A stretch of 64,000 nt of DNA from assembly GCA_963921195.1 (NCBI GenBank), contig OY992537.1, forward strand, positions 125,475,347 to 125,539,346, read 5' to 3'. The DNA comes from Pegoplata infirma. Its lineage: Eukaryota > Arthropoda > Insecta > Diptera > Anthomyiidae. Positions 37,203-48,233 of the stretch are shown piece after piece (within the stretch, counting starts at the first letter, position 1; every line of letters starts with the position of its first letter). Both the position numbers and the translations under genes were made by a program. The notes under the pieces are model-generated. The model searched no databases, was not told where the DNA came from, and saw only the letters and a list, made by a program, of their open reading frames with translations.

Positions 37203-37779
37203 CAAGGAAGGTCTCCCTGGTGTCACCCGCCGATCTCTTTGGAATTGGTTTTATTTTATAGGGCAGGAAAAATACAAATTATTTAGCGGGCGAAATTCAT
37301 ATTTAGGGGATGAAAATGAGGGGGGAAGAAACGGCCATTCTTGAGTTTTTAGCGTTAATCTCCTATATTATACAAAGAAACCTAGTCATGTTGCATAACA
37401 AATGAAAGGTCTTTGGAAAATATATCTGTGTGTGTAAAGAACGTGTCCAAACATGCTCAACTTATCGTCATATTGAGTAAAATACCAAAATTTTAGTACA
37501 TTTTTGTTAATAAGTCGAAAAATATTTACTTTTTTGGCACGTTTTAAGCATCACGAGGTAGCTATTTTAAGTACATTTAATCTGATACTAAATTCGCCCG
37601 TACTCATTTTGAGTAAATAGGCGTAAATCGTAAAAAAGTGAAAAACGTCAACAACCCCCATACAAATTGACCCCCCTAAAAATTAATTTGGGCCGCTAAA
37701 AATACGTGTCAATTAATTTTCGAACAACATATCCAAATTTCATGAAGATCGGAGGGTGACACGAGGGAGACTCTCCTTG
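37203..37779. mobile_element. Foldback MITE with TTA target-site duplication (PIF/Harbinger-like)
   Basis: The left end is CAAGGAAGGTCTCCCTGG. The right end, reverse-complemented, is CAAGGAGAGTCTCCCTCG, and similarity continues through GTGTCACCC.CCGATC. TTA lies immediately outside both ends (37200-37202 and 37780-37782). A 3-bp TWA duplication is typical of PIF/Harbinger. There is no transposase frame. Confidence 0.65.
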
Positions 37780-38327
37780 TTAGTGACAATTTGAAACATT
37801 AATTAATAATTTAAATATCTTGTCCGCCATATTGGATCCATTTTGGATATCTGATTCTAAAATCAGATTTGGCATTTGAAAAACCAACAAAATCAAAGTT
37901 TTTGTCTAAAACAGATAACATAAAAAAAACGTAATATCTTATTTGTTGCCATATTGGATCCGCCATTTTGAATTTAAAAAATCTAAGCTCATATTCGCAA
38001 TTACTGACCATAAATACTTTGACAAAGATTAATTCAGGTGCAATTAGCTAAAAATTGAAAAAAGCAAATTCGCCATATTGGATCCACCATTTTGAATTTA
38101 AAATTTTTAATTCCAAAAACAGATTTAACATCCAAAAAACTATCAAATCAAAGTTTTTGCCCAAAACAGACAAAAAAGAAAAAAAATTAATTTAAATTTA
38201 AATTTGTCGCCATATTGGATCCGCCATTTTTAATTTTAAAAGTCTGAGCTCATGTTCGTTATTAACTACCTCAAATACATTGACAATGATTATTTTAAAT
38301 CCGACATTTTTAATTTTAAACAAGTGA

Positions 38328-39776
38328 GAGTGTTAAATTCGGCTGTGCCGAATCTTTTATACCCTCACAGAGAAAAATAAATTTCCAACTGAAGTTTTCA
38401 GTTGTATCAACTCAAAATTCGGTTGCTGCTACTAAATTTTGCTGTGTCAGACGAATTTTTTAGTTGTTTTAATTAAAAGACAGTTGAATTAACAACATTT
38501 AGTTGTAACTACCTATAGTTAGTTGTTACAATCTTAATACAAATGCATCAACCGAATTTATGTTGCAACAACTGAATTTCAGTTGGAAATGAGCAAATTT
38601 GTTTTCTGTGTTCTCCAACACGTTCAAAAAAAAACAAGTAAGATTGTTAAATTCGGCTGTGCCGAATCTTGTATACCCTCCAACGTTTAAAAAAAAAAAT
38701 ATGCAGGGGCGTTTTTTTGGGGGGGCGTTGTCGGGGGTCCTTGGGGACGCCTTCTCTCTGACCAAAAATATTTACAAATTTAATTACCATGTTTTTTGTA
38801 CAAAAGATATACAATTTCATCATTATATAAATTATTTGCTTATATCCACGCCCACAAAAGGGGGCGGACCAAAAAAAAGTCATTTTCAAATCCCCTGGGT
38901 CCAAGTCCAAGACTTTGAACTTTTTCAAGCATAAAAATGTTTCAGTTGTTTAACAAAAATACAAAAAACCCTATAAAAAGTTACATTTTTTCATTAGTTG
39001 GTTTACTTCGTCAAGGGGGAACTTTTTCCCTCCTGGTCTGATTTTGCCCATCTCCGAACTTAACCAGCCTATGAACATAAGACATATATGTGCCAAATTT
39101 CAGGAGTCTAGTATTTTTATTTTAGACTGTATCGTGTCTTCCACAGACGGACGGACGGACAGACGGACGGACATCGCTAGAATGTCTAAGAATCGATCAC
39201 TGATCAATAATATATATACTTTATGGGGTCCTAGACCGATATTTTGATGCGTTACACACGGAATGACAAAGTGAGTATACCCTCATACTGTAGTTGGAGG
39301 GTATAAAAAACAGGGGCGCCTTTTTTTTTTTGGGGGGGGGGGTTACGTCGTTGGGAGACAAACTTTCTGGATCCAACTGCAAGACTTTGAACTTCTTTTG
39401 ACGTAGAAACGTTTCGTTTGCTAAGCAAAAGTACAAAAAACCTATAAAAAATGCCTTTTTTAGGGGTTTGTTTAGTTCTTAAGAGGGGAACTTTTTTCCT
39501 CCTAATCCGATTTTGCCCATGTTCGAACTTAACTAGCCCAATATCATAAGACATATTCGTGCCAAGTTTCAAGGGTCTAGCTCTTTTACTTTGGACTGTA
39601 TCGTGTCTTCCACAGACGGACAGACGGACGGACAGACGGACATCGCTAGAATGTCTTAGAATGGATCACTGATCAATAATATATATACTTTATGGGGTCC
39701 TAGACCGATATTTCGATGCGTTACACACGGAATGACAAAGTGAGTATACCCCCACACTGTGGTTGGAGGATATAAA
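38328..39776. mobile_element. Dispersed repeat with AAATTCGGCTGTGCCGAATC head, two tandem bodies
   Basis: The palindromic head occurs at about 38334 and 38650. Two copies of a body follow: each has an oligo-purine GACGGACGGACAGACGGA run (39145 and 39617), then acatcgctagaatgtct, tactttatggggtcctagacc and a terminus tgg.tggaggrtataaaa (39306 and 39776). A related element lies at 51768-52315 and fragments lie near 13995, 44440 and 47700. It is non-coding. I cannot assign the superfamily from sequence alone. Confidence 0.7.
38368..38610. mobile_element. Foldback element with ACAGAGAAAA ends inserted in the dispersed repeat
   Basis: It begins ACAGAGAAAAATAAATTTCCAA and ends TTTTCTGTG; the arms carry CCAACTGAA / TTCAGTTGG, and GTTGTTTTAA-type repeats fill the middle. 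It interrupts the sequence ataccctccaac that is intact in the next copy at 38669, with CTC present on both sides. Confidence 0.65.
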
Positions 39777-40500
39777 AAACTGAGCTTATATTCGTTATTA
39801 ACGACCTTAAATACATTGACAATGATTATCTTAAATACTATAAACAAATAATTAAAAAATCATGTCCGCCATTTTGGATTTCAAATCTTGAATTCCAAAA
39901 TCAGATTTAACATCCGAAAAACCATCAAAATCAAAGTTTTTGGCCAAAACAGACAAAATAGAATACAATTTAAATTTAAATTTGTCGCCATATTGGATCC
40001 GCTAATTTTAGTTTTAAAAGTCTGAGCTCAGTTTCGCTATTAACGACCTCAAATACATCAACAAAGATTAACATAAATACAATAAGCAAAGAATTAAAAG
40101 TCATGTCCGCCATTTTTAATTTTTTTCCAGAATCGTGATTAGCGATCCTTTAATACACATATATAATACTATTTTGACATATAGGTTCAGCGGTCTATTT
40201 ATGACCAAAATTCAGGAATGCTGGCGCACTCCTCATCTATCTAGCAGAATCTGCACGTGTTCGTGCCAGGTAAATTTTTCTTCCTAAGCTCGTAACCTAG
40301 TATACAGTAAGGTTGCACGTAAGGATTCGAAAATCCTTTTTGTCCAAAGAGAGGAGTCATGTCGTAAATTTCTCTTAAGTTCGACAAAATAATCAAGGCT
40401 AACAAATTCTCTACATTATTTTTTAATTATGCTCAGTTCAAGCTTAATTTAGTTTAATTCATAATTTAATTTTATAAACTTATTTACCTTCAATTTCTAG

Positions 40501-40581
40501 GTATAGATGGTCGTACTCCAACCTGTGATCACTGTGCTCCTGGTTATCACTGTGATCCAACAACAGGAGCCTGCATACGAG
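40501..40581 (+). CDS. dpy: Dumpy exon 8: 27-codon micro-exon with four cysteines
   Basis: The acceptor is tacctt-caatttctag at 40500 and the donor is cgag|gtaagc at 40582. Codons give G-I-D-G-R-T-P-T-C-D-H-C-A-P-G-Y-H-C, then D-P-T-T-G-A-C-I-R. The four Cys follow the C-x2-C-x5-C pattern. It is phase 1 at both ends. It continues the Cys cluster of the exon at 36147-36365 and immediately precedes a Thr-rich exon. Flanking introns of 4.1 and 0.38 kb and its tiny size make alternative inclusion plausible. The call rests on frame, splice sites and Cys content. Confidence 0.8.
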
Positions 40582-40964
40582 GTAAGCTCAAATTTAAATA
40601 TGAATTCACTCACCTAACAGTAACAATAAATTTATCAACAAACAACATTTGGCTTTATAACAAAATTTTACTAATATTTTTTATAAAAAAAAACTTAACA
40701 AATTTTTTTGAAAAATAAATTTTAACAAATCAAAACTAATCATGCAAAATTCATATATTTTTTACTAACTTTTAAAAAAACAAACAAAAAACTTAACAAT
40801 TTGTAAATATTTAAACTTTGTATATATTTTCATAATTATCCTTCCAACAACCCCAAAAATAAAAACTAATGCTTCCCAAATATCAATCACCAAAAATATA
40901 AAAAAAAACAACTGTGTAAATATGTAATGAATGTATGACCCCACACAAATAAAAAAAATTATAG
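40582..40964 (+). other. dpy: dpy intron, 383 bp
   Basis: The donor is gtaagc at 40582 and the acceptor is aaattatag at 40963-40964. It is AT-rich and has nothing recognisable inside. The ATG at 40931 lies in this intron. Confidence 0.8.
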
Positions 40965-42134
40965 ATAAGATAATAACAACCACCACTACTACTACTACTT
41001 CCAACACTACTACACCTAAAACCAACACAGATCAAGATAAAAGCACTGTAACAAAAACTAGTAACACTACTACCACTATAACATCCTCGACAACTTCCTC
41101 CACCACTTCTACGCAAAAACCAAAAACTACCAAAAAAGAAGATGATGGAGAAACTCCCACAGTTACTACAACAGAGTCGGACATTGTTAATACCACTACG
41201 GAAGCAATAACTACTATAACTGCGGAACCAATAGAAAGTACTACTGCTACCAAAACAGGTCCACCTAAAACATATCGTGATGGTGATAATAATATAACCG
41301 ATTCAACAGTGGCTTCAACCACTCCAGAAACAGTAATTTCTTCTACAACTCCCTTAAGAGGAGAAGATGTTAAGGGACCATTCGATTATAGAACCACTCC
41401 AAAAATGAAGACAACTCGTATAGATACTTCCAATGAAATGGATGAATATAATATTACAACTCTATTAACTACTACCCCTAAATATGATAGTACTACATTC
41501 CCGGTAATAATGGTAACAGATGAAACTACACCGTATGATAATCTTACCACTCCTAAACCAATACAAACTGAAAAACCTACAATGTTCCCAGTTTTAACAC
41601 CGGAATCTACTAAACCTACCCAGGAGCCTGTAACAATGGCTGGTACAACATTAACTACCTCACCAGAACTAATGGAACCCATAACTACTACCACTTCCAA
41701 GGAAATACTTAAACCTGATATAACCACTTATAGACCCTCCTATCAAGGAGGAGTAGAAAAATCTACTACTATGAAACCTAAAATAGTAGATGAAAATCCT
41801 ACTACCATGTTTCCGGTGATAACAGAGAAAGTAACGGAATTATCAGAAATTCCTGGTACTACAACTTCGTATGATACAGATGTACAATCTATGGTTACAA
41901 CAACGGAATCGTCTTCGAGACTAGATAATAAAACTAAAATTACTACCACCACCACCGAAACAATAACTACTATCCCTAGCATAAGTACTACCACTCCAAC
42001 AAGCACATTGATCACAGTTATTAACACTACTTGTACAGTTCATACTAATTGTGCCCCAAATCAATTATGTATTATGGGTCAATGTCGTTTTAAATGTCGT
42101 GGTGATGGAACCAATCAAAACAATTGTGTAAAAG
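40965..42134 (+). CDS. dpy: Dumpy exon 9: second Thr-rich mucin-like exon (390 codons)
   Basis: The frame is open from the acceptor at 40963-40964 to the donor aaag|gtataa at 42135. It starts D-K-I-I followed by eight Thr and continues as a Thr/Pro/Lys-rich stretch with several PTMFPV and TTMFPV-like strings (around 41575 and 41800) and Ser/Asn-Thr N-glycosylation sequons. The last about 40 residues are Cys-rich (C-T-V-H-T-N-C-A-P-N-Q-L-C...C...C), the start of a DPY/EGF unit completed by the next exon. Compared with the giant exon it is richer in Pro and lacks GKTTGIPY. The acceptor has a weak pyrimidine tract, so the exact start is a little less certain. Confidence 0.88.
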
Positions 42135-42488
42135 GTATAATTTTAACTATAAAATTAAGTTTTATGATTTAAAAAAAAAACGGACGTTTATTTAAATGAG
42201 AGAATTTTACAGTTGAACTAGTTCGTTTGAGAACAACACGAACTAGTTCAATTGAACTATTCACTTAACTGAGCGGTTTACCTAGTTCATTAATTGCAGC
42301 TCTTTTAGGCCTTTTCGTTCATTCAGCTCAATTGGTCACTACTTCATTTTGATCTTTCAGTTCGGTCGTTAAATTTTTTTTGTTAATTTTGTCATTACCC
42401 GTTAGTTTTCTCTACTTTTTTGTCACGTTTTATCAGCATTTATGTTTTTTTACTAAAATTATTTAAATTTTTTTTTAAAGCCAAAACA

Positions 42489-42612
42489 ACAGACATGATC
42501 AAAATGATTCGTTCACGAACTGTTGAACGAAAGCAAAAATTGACGCATTTAAAAAAGATGAACAAAAAACAGATGTGATCAAAATGATTCGTCCACGAAC
42601 TGTTGAATGAAA
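42489..42612. repeat. Direct repeat, offset 80 bp
   Basis: TGATCAAAATGATTCGT, CACGAACTGTTGAA and GAAA occur in the same order at about 42497 and 42577. The surroundings (42190-42770) are rich in GAACTAGTTC half-palindromes, suggesting a decayed mobile element. Confidence 0.7.
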
Positions 42613-43209
42613 CCAATTAAAGAGCGATTGAACTAGAATAACGAACTAGGTCTTTTATTTGAAATGAACGATAATGAGCGCTCACTCAATTGAACGATTA
42701 AGCACAAGTCTAGATAATTTCAAGAGTTTAGTGACTGACAGATAAACTCATTCATCATTGACTAGTTTAAATGTAGATTCACCCACTGGAAAATAGATCC
42801 ACTAAGCCCGGGTTTTTGCAAAATTTCTCTATAGGGGGCGTAAAAAAAGTATACTTTTGGTATTTATTACACCGTCCGACAAATCTGAAATTTTGGCTGA
42901 ACACATGAACCGGACCAAAAAATTGTGAGAGTTGGGACGAAAATAAAATACCGGTGTCTAGATCAATTCGTGTTTTCGCGATAAACGCTAAAAAAAGTTT
43001 TTTGTACTATAGAAAAAGTTTTTTCTAGGTTTTTAAAACCATTTCTCGTTTTTCCCCAACAAAAAAAAACACAAAAAATATATTGTTAAATAGTGTTTTA
43101 CAAAAGAAGTGTGAAAAAAGTCGAAAAATGTATTAAATGTCAAAACCTCCCAAAACGGGATTTGTTTCGTTTTTTTTTTACGATTTTTCACATTTCTTCA
43201 GAAGAAACT

Positions 43210-43486
43210 ATATCGCTCCTTCACTTGTATAGTGTCATATCTCAAAATATTTGATTTTTGCAGAAAACACGTTTAAAGTTTACTGTTGAAACTGTTTTTT
43301 AATTGAAAAAGGCCGGTACATAGAAAATGTAATAATGGCGTGTACTCTTCTCAAACGGTGAGTTTAAGAGATATTAATACGAATTTTTGACACAATATAA
43401 AGCACGATATAACGAATAATTCTGCATCATTAACTCAAAAAACGCATTTTTTGAGTTATGACACTATACAAGTAAAGGAGCGATAT
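43210..43486. mobile_element. Small foldback element with TATCGCTCCTT ends
   Basis: The left arm TATCGCTCCTTCACTTGTAT plus AGTGTCATATCTCAAAA from 43211 is matched by the reverse complement of the sequence ending at 43485. It is about 275 bp long with no coding capacity. Confidence 0.75.
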
Positions 43487-43534
43487 GAACATTTTGTATA
43501 GATCGAATGGATTTTTGAAGGCCTATCCAATGCA

Positions 43535-44406
43535 ATGAGCAAATCCATGGGAACTGACGGATCACCGATTTTGTTTATTTTTGGTTATTTGATAAAGCTT
43601 CGTAAATGATTAAATATATATTTTTTTTTTTGGATCAATACTTTGGAAGATCTGGGCGTTTAAAAGCGCTTCTTTGACAATATTGAAATTATGAAGTTTT
43701 AAGATTTTTTTAAAAAAAATTTTTTCAAAAATTTCAACAAAAAATTTTGAAAACAATATTTGAATGTCCTTTTTCCTGGGAAGGACACCAAGGATTTTCA
43801 AAAGCAAAATTTGTTTTAAAGTTTAGAATGCCCTTTTAAAGCTGTTAAAATTTCAGGGAGGTGTTTTTTCGCGTTACCGAGCAATAAATTTTTAAAGTTG
43901 GTGATAAAGCTAAATTTTTAATTTTTTCCAAAATTTTGAAAAAAATCAAATATTTGGCGATCTAACAAACTTAAAAAATGAATTGCTCAACAATACGAAA
44001 AAACATCCCTCTGAAACTTTAACAGCGTTAAAAGGACTTTCTTAGCTTTAATACAAAATTTTGATTTTGGAAATCCATCGTGTCCTTCCCAGGAAAAAAG
44101 GACATTCAAATATGGTTTTCAAAATTTTTTGTTGAAATTTAACAAAAAAAAATTTTTTTTGTTTCTAAATTTTAAGCCTTTATAATTTTATATGTAATAT
44201 TGTTTTTATAAGTTTTTTCGTACGACTTACGGTTTCCGAGCACAAAAATGTTGAAAAAAAACTGTCAAAAAAGCGCTTAACGCCCATATCTTCCAAAGTA
44301 TTGTTCAAAAAAATATGGTTTTTAATCATTTACGAAGCTTTATCAAATAACCAAAAATAAACAAAATCGGTGATCCATCAGTTCAATTTCCCATGGATTT
44401 GCTCAT
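43535..44406. mobile_element. Foldback element, ATGAGCAAATCC family, copy 1
   Basis: It starts ATGAGCAAATCCATGGGAA and ends with the reverse complement (GGATTTGCTCAT). The arms match for well over 100 bases, including ATCACCGATTTTGTTTATTTTTG, then AAGCTTCGTAAATGATTAAA. Internal blocks are also palindromic. The same family recurs at 45648-46765. Confidence 0.8.
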
Positions 44407-45195
44407 ATATATTATTGATCCAATAATGATTCTACGACATTCTAAAAATGTCTGTCCGTCCTTCTGCCTGTCTGTTTTAAACATGATTCAGTTCAAAATA
44501 AAACAAGCTTGACCCCTGAAGTTTGGCACCAATATGTGTTATAGTCAAAGGCCAATCAAGTTCGTGAATGGGCGAAATCGGTCCAGGGGAAAAAAGTTTC
44601 TAATAGAATAACTAAACAAACTTCTTAAAAACTCCATTTTTATAACATGTTTTTTTTTTCTTTCGTTAAACAAATAAAACAATTTTATATCAGAATAGGT
44701 TCGAAATTCTGGGCTTGGACCCAAGAGGATTAGAAAAAGCAATTATTTTGTCTGTCCCTTGTTATGGAAGTGGATTTAAAAAAAAAAAAATTCCAACTTT
44801 ATAGATTGTTATTTAAGTAAGAAAATCATAATAAATAGATTTGTAAACATTTATCGTGAGTGAAACGAAACGTCCACCGCAGACGGTGGAAGTTTAAACG
44901 TCCGTTTAAATTTTTTTAGTTAACGATGAAAATACTTTATATCACCAACCTGACAACATTTCAAATACATATATGTACATATTTTGTAAATATTCTTATA
45001 AAAAAAAAATCCAAAACTTAAACTTAAATCATTCAATAACATGTACATAAAGCACCATTAGTTTTTAAAACAATTTACAATATTATTAATTATACCCACA
45101 TTTAACCAACATTTTAATATTAATGAATTAATTTTTTAACTTTTCACCAAACCACATCATTTCTAAAAACAACAAAAACAACAACAATAATTTAG

Positions 45196-45417
45196 AATCA
45201 CCTGGTTCACCTAAAAATCCCGAACCCTGTCAATCGAATAACGATTGTATCGAAAGTGAGGCATGCTATATGGGTCTGTGTCAAGATCCCTGTGAATTTG
45301 CTAATGTTTGCGCTCCTACCGCCAAATGTGTAGCAAAAATGCATCGACCAATATGTTCATGTCCCAGCGGACATGAAGGTAATCCAACGGTGAAATGTAT
45401 GCCAACAGATAAATCAA
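45196..45417 (+). CDS. dpy: Dumpy exon 10: DPY-EGF exon (74 codons)
   Basis: The acceptor is aatttag at 45194-45195 and the donor is tcaa|gtaaga at 45418. The ATG at 45270 is internal. It encodes E-S-P-G-S-P-K-N-P-E-P-C, a DPY-like NNDC....AC....C.DPC, then a complete EGF core (C...A.C....H.P.C.C..G..GNPTVKC). It is phase 1 at both ends, so the exon equals one DPY-plus-EGF unit with a short proline-containing linker. Neighbouring introns are 3.1 and 5.0 kb. Confidence 0.92.
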
Positions 45418-45647
45418 GTAAGAATACTAAAAAAAAATTTAATAATATTAAAAAAAAAAAAACTCCCAACATTTCATGATTCTAAAACAAATTAAAAAAA
45501 ATTAAAATAGATAATAATTTAAAAATTAATAATTAAAAAACTTAATTAACTAAATTTTATATAAAAATCTCTGCCCGTGTAAAAATGGATTATATCTTAT
45601 CTCAACTGTTTATATTTATTCATACATATATGATTTCATCTGATTGC

Positions 45648-46765
45648 ATATGAGCAAATCCCTGGGAAATTTAACCGGCGGATCACCGATTTTGTTAATT
45701 TTTGGTTAATTGATGGAGCTTTATAGATGATTAAAAAAGCTTTTTTTGTCAAAAATTGAATTTTAGACAGTGTTATACCATTTTTATACTCGGAAACCGT
45801 AAGTCGAACAAAAAAATTTATAAAACCAATGTTGTAGATAAAATTATGAAGATTTTAAACTTAGAAAAAAAAAATTTTTTTTCAAAAAAATTTCAACATA
45901 AAATTTATGAAAACAATATTTGAATGTCCTTTTTTCCTGTCAAGGGCACCATAAATTTTCAAAAACAAAATTTTTTATTAAAGTTTAGAATATCCTTTTA
46001 GCACCATTAAAATGTCAGAGAAGTGTGTTTTCGTATTGTTGAGTAATCAATTTTCAAAGTTTGTTAGGCAAATATTTGATTTTTTTCAAAATTTTTGAAA
46101 ACAAATACAAAATTAAGCTTTATCCTCAACTTTGAAAATTTATTGCTCGATGACACGAAAAAACACCTTCCTGAATTTTTAACAGCGTTAAAAGGACATT
46201 CTAAGCTTTAATATAAAATTTTGTTTTTGAAAATTCATGGTGCCCTTGCCAGGAAAAAAAGGACATTCAAATAATTAATGCGAGTAAAATAACACAAAAA
46301 ATTTATATTTTTTCAAAATTTTTGAGAAAAATCAATTATATTACAATACGAAGAAACACCTTTCTGAAATTTTAACTGCGTTAAAAGGACATTCTAGACT
46401 TTAATACAAAATTTTGCTTTTAGAAATCCATGTAGTCCTTGCCAAGAAAAAAATGACATTGCAATATTGCTTACAAATTTTTTTTTATTTTTTTTTTCAA
46501 AATTTTAAATCTTCAAAATTTTATCTACAATATTTTTCACGAGTTTTTTCGTACGACTTACGATTTCCGAGTAAAAATTTAAAAAAAAAACTGTCAAAAA
46601 GTCAATATTGCTAAATAAGCGATTTTAAACGTCCATATTTTCCAAAGTATTGATCCAAAAAAAAAACATATATGGGTCTTAATCATTTATAAAGCTCTAT
46701 CAAATAACCACAAATTAACAAAATCGGCGATCCACCAGTTAAATTTCCCTTGGATTTGCTCATAT
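45648..46765. mobile_element. Foldback element, ATGAGCAAATCC family, copy 2
   Basis: It starts ATATGAGCAAATCCCTGGG and ends ...GGATTTGCTCATAT. Long arms match each other and copy 1 at 43535-44406 (GATCACCGATTTTGTTAA, then CTTTATAGATGATTAAAAA). The middle contains repeated segments with TGTCCTTTT.CCTG and AAGGACATTC in both orientations. Confidence 0.8.
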
Positions 46766-47221
46766 AATTATATCTGAATTAGCTAAAATTGAGATCTAAT
46801 TATATCCCGAATTTTAGCAACATTGGCACAATTTCAGCATTAAATTATATCTGATCAGATACAATTAGATAGAATCAAATGCAATCATACTTACAGTGGC
46901 CGACAAAAGTATACGTACGACTACTACATAATAGTTGTGATTCATAAACGACAAAGTTAACAATAATTGTAATTTATCAAACTTTAGTTTAAGCTTAACG
47001 TCGTCCAGATTGAGTAAATATTAAATGTGCTACGAGGGTCGCAATGGCAATTGAATTTATTGATAATTTTTTAAAAATATTTTTATGTCATTTTTCTAGC
47101 CTCAAACTATAAAATAAAAAATGGTCCAGTGTTTATATTTATCAACCAATTTTTTCCAACGACTCAAGCAAAAATAATTTTTAAAATACAATAAACGAAA
47201 TCAGCTTTTTTTGACCTCCAA

Positions 47222-47590
47222 TTCTTTCGACCACCAATTTTTTGTAAACAAAGAAAAGATTTTATTGTTTATTAATTTTAGTACACCTACTTAAGTAAAT
47301 AGTGATGAGCAGGGACCTTCATGCGCTAAAAAACTATGTTTAAAGTGCCTAAAATATGCAAAAAATATCCAAAAATATGCATTTTCGGTAAAATATGCAA
47401 AAATACGCACTAACGAATTGATGCCATTTTCAAGAAAATTCTTTGATTCGCAAAGATATTTGGTTTATGCTGTTCTAAGACTAGCAGGAAAAAACATGCA
47501 TTTGCATAAAAGTCCTCTCCTTGGTAATGAGATATGCAAATAATTAAACATTTTCTTTGTTTACAAAAAATTGTTGGTCAAAATAATTCA
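47222..47590. mobile_element. Foldback element with CCACCAATTTTTTG ends
   Basis: ACCACCAATTTTTTGTAAAC plus AAAGAAAA near 47230 is complemented by TTTTCTTTGTTTACAAAAAA plus TTGTTGGT near 47552. The interior has short ATATGCAAAAA repeats. Confidence 0.6.
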
Positions 47591-48233
47591 TTATACCCTA
47601 CACCACTCTGTATTACGAGTTTGTGCTGATGTTTGTAACTACCCGAAATATTGGTCCTAGACCTACCTTCAAGTATATCGATCGACTCAGAACTACTTTT
47701 TGAGTCTATTTAGCAATGTCCGTCCGTCCCTCCGTCCGTCCTTCTGTCCATCTATCGGTTTAAGCACGATACAGGTCGCAATTTTCAATCAATTGACATG
47801 AAATTTGAAACTTAGGCTTCTGTTGGCCCATGGACGAAGCCTATTGAAATTGAAAAAATCGGTCCATGTTAAGACCTAGCCCCCACACAAACGCCCCCTT
47901 TGGATTCGGCTTAAATGACTCTAATAACCGTATTTTAATAGATATCGCGCTGAAATTTATCAGGTAATCAAATTTTAAAAAAATCAGGTCAGTCCTTCTG
48001 GTAGTCCCCATACAAACCACCCTCCCGATATTCCTCAAAATTCATAAAAATTAAAATATTTGATTAAAATTTTATTTGTAGGTGTAAACGTGTGCTTTGG
48101 TAACCTTATCAAATCGGAATACATTTGGACCATTTTTGGACTTAGTCCCCCATATAAAAATTTCGACCGATATTCAGTTAAATCGGTCTATTGGCAAAAA
48201 AAAATAAACCAATTCCACTAAAATTTGAAGTCG

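Larger units (their letters stand above)
37815..40132. repeat. Degenerate tandem array with GCCATATTGGATCCGCC core, interrupted by inserted repeats
   Basis: The core recurs near 37823, 37950, 38070 and 38210, then after an interruption near 39865, 39985 and 40106. It is accompanied by shared spacers (aaaatcaaagtttttg.c.aaaacaga and ctcaaatacattgacaatgatta). The dispersed-repeat block at 38328-39776 separates the two halves, so the array appears older than that insertion. Confidence 0.75.
36366..40500 (+). other. dpy: dpy intron, 4.1 kb, repeat-rich
   Basis: The donor is gtaagt at 36366 and the acceptor is caatttctag at 40499-40500. It contains a CTCACG-rich foldback (36438-36839), a TTA-flanked foldback (37203-37779), and a degenerate tandem array (37815-38325 and 39776-40132) interrupted by a block of dispersed-repeat copies (38328-39776). 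I see no coding exon inside. Confidence 0.8.
42135..45195 (+). other. dpy: dpy intron, 3.1 kb, repeat-rich
   Basis: The donor is gtataa at 42135 and the acceptor is aatttag at 45194-45195. It contains GAACTAGTTC-rich sequence with a direct repeat (42489-42612), a lone ACACCGTCCGAC arm near 42872, a small foldback (43210-43486), a larger foldback (43535-44406) and a fragment of the GACGGACGG dispersed repeat in reverse orientation (about 44430-44600). No exon was recognised inside. Confidence 0.8.

Noticed and set aside
38599..38934. 111-codon open frame and its antisense partner
   Set aside because: Contained in the dispersed AAATTCGGC repeat, low complexity, no protein family recognised.
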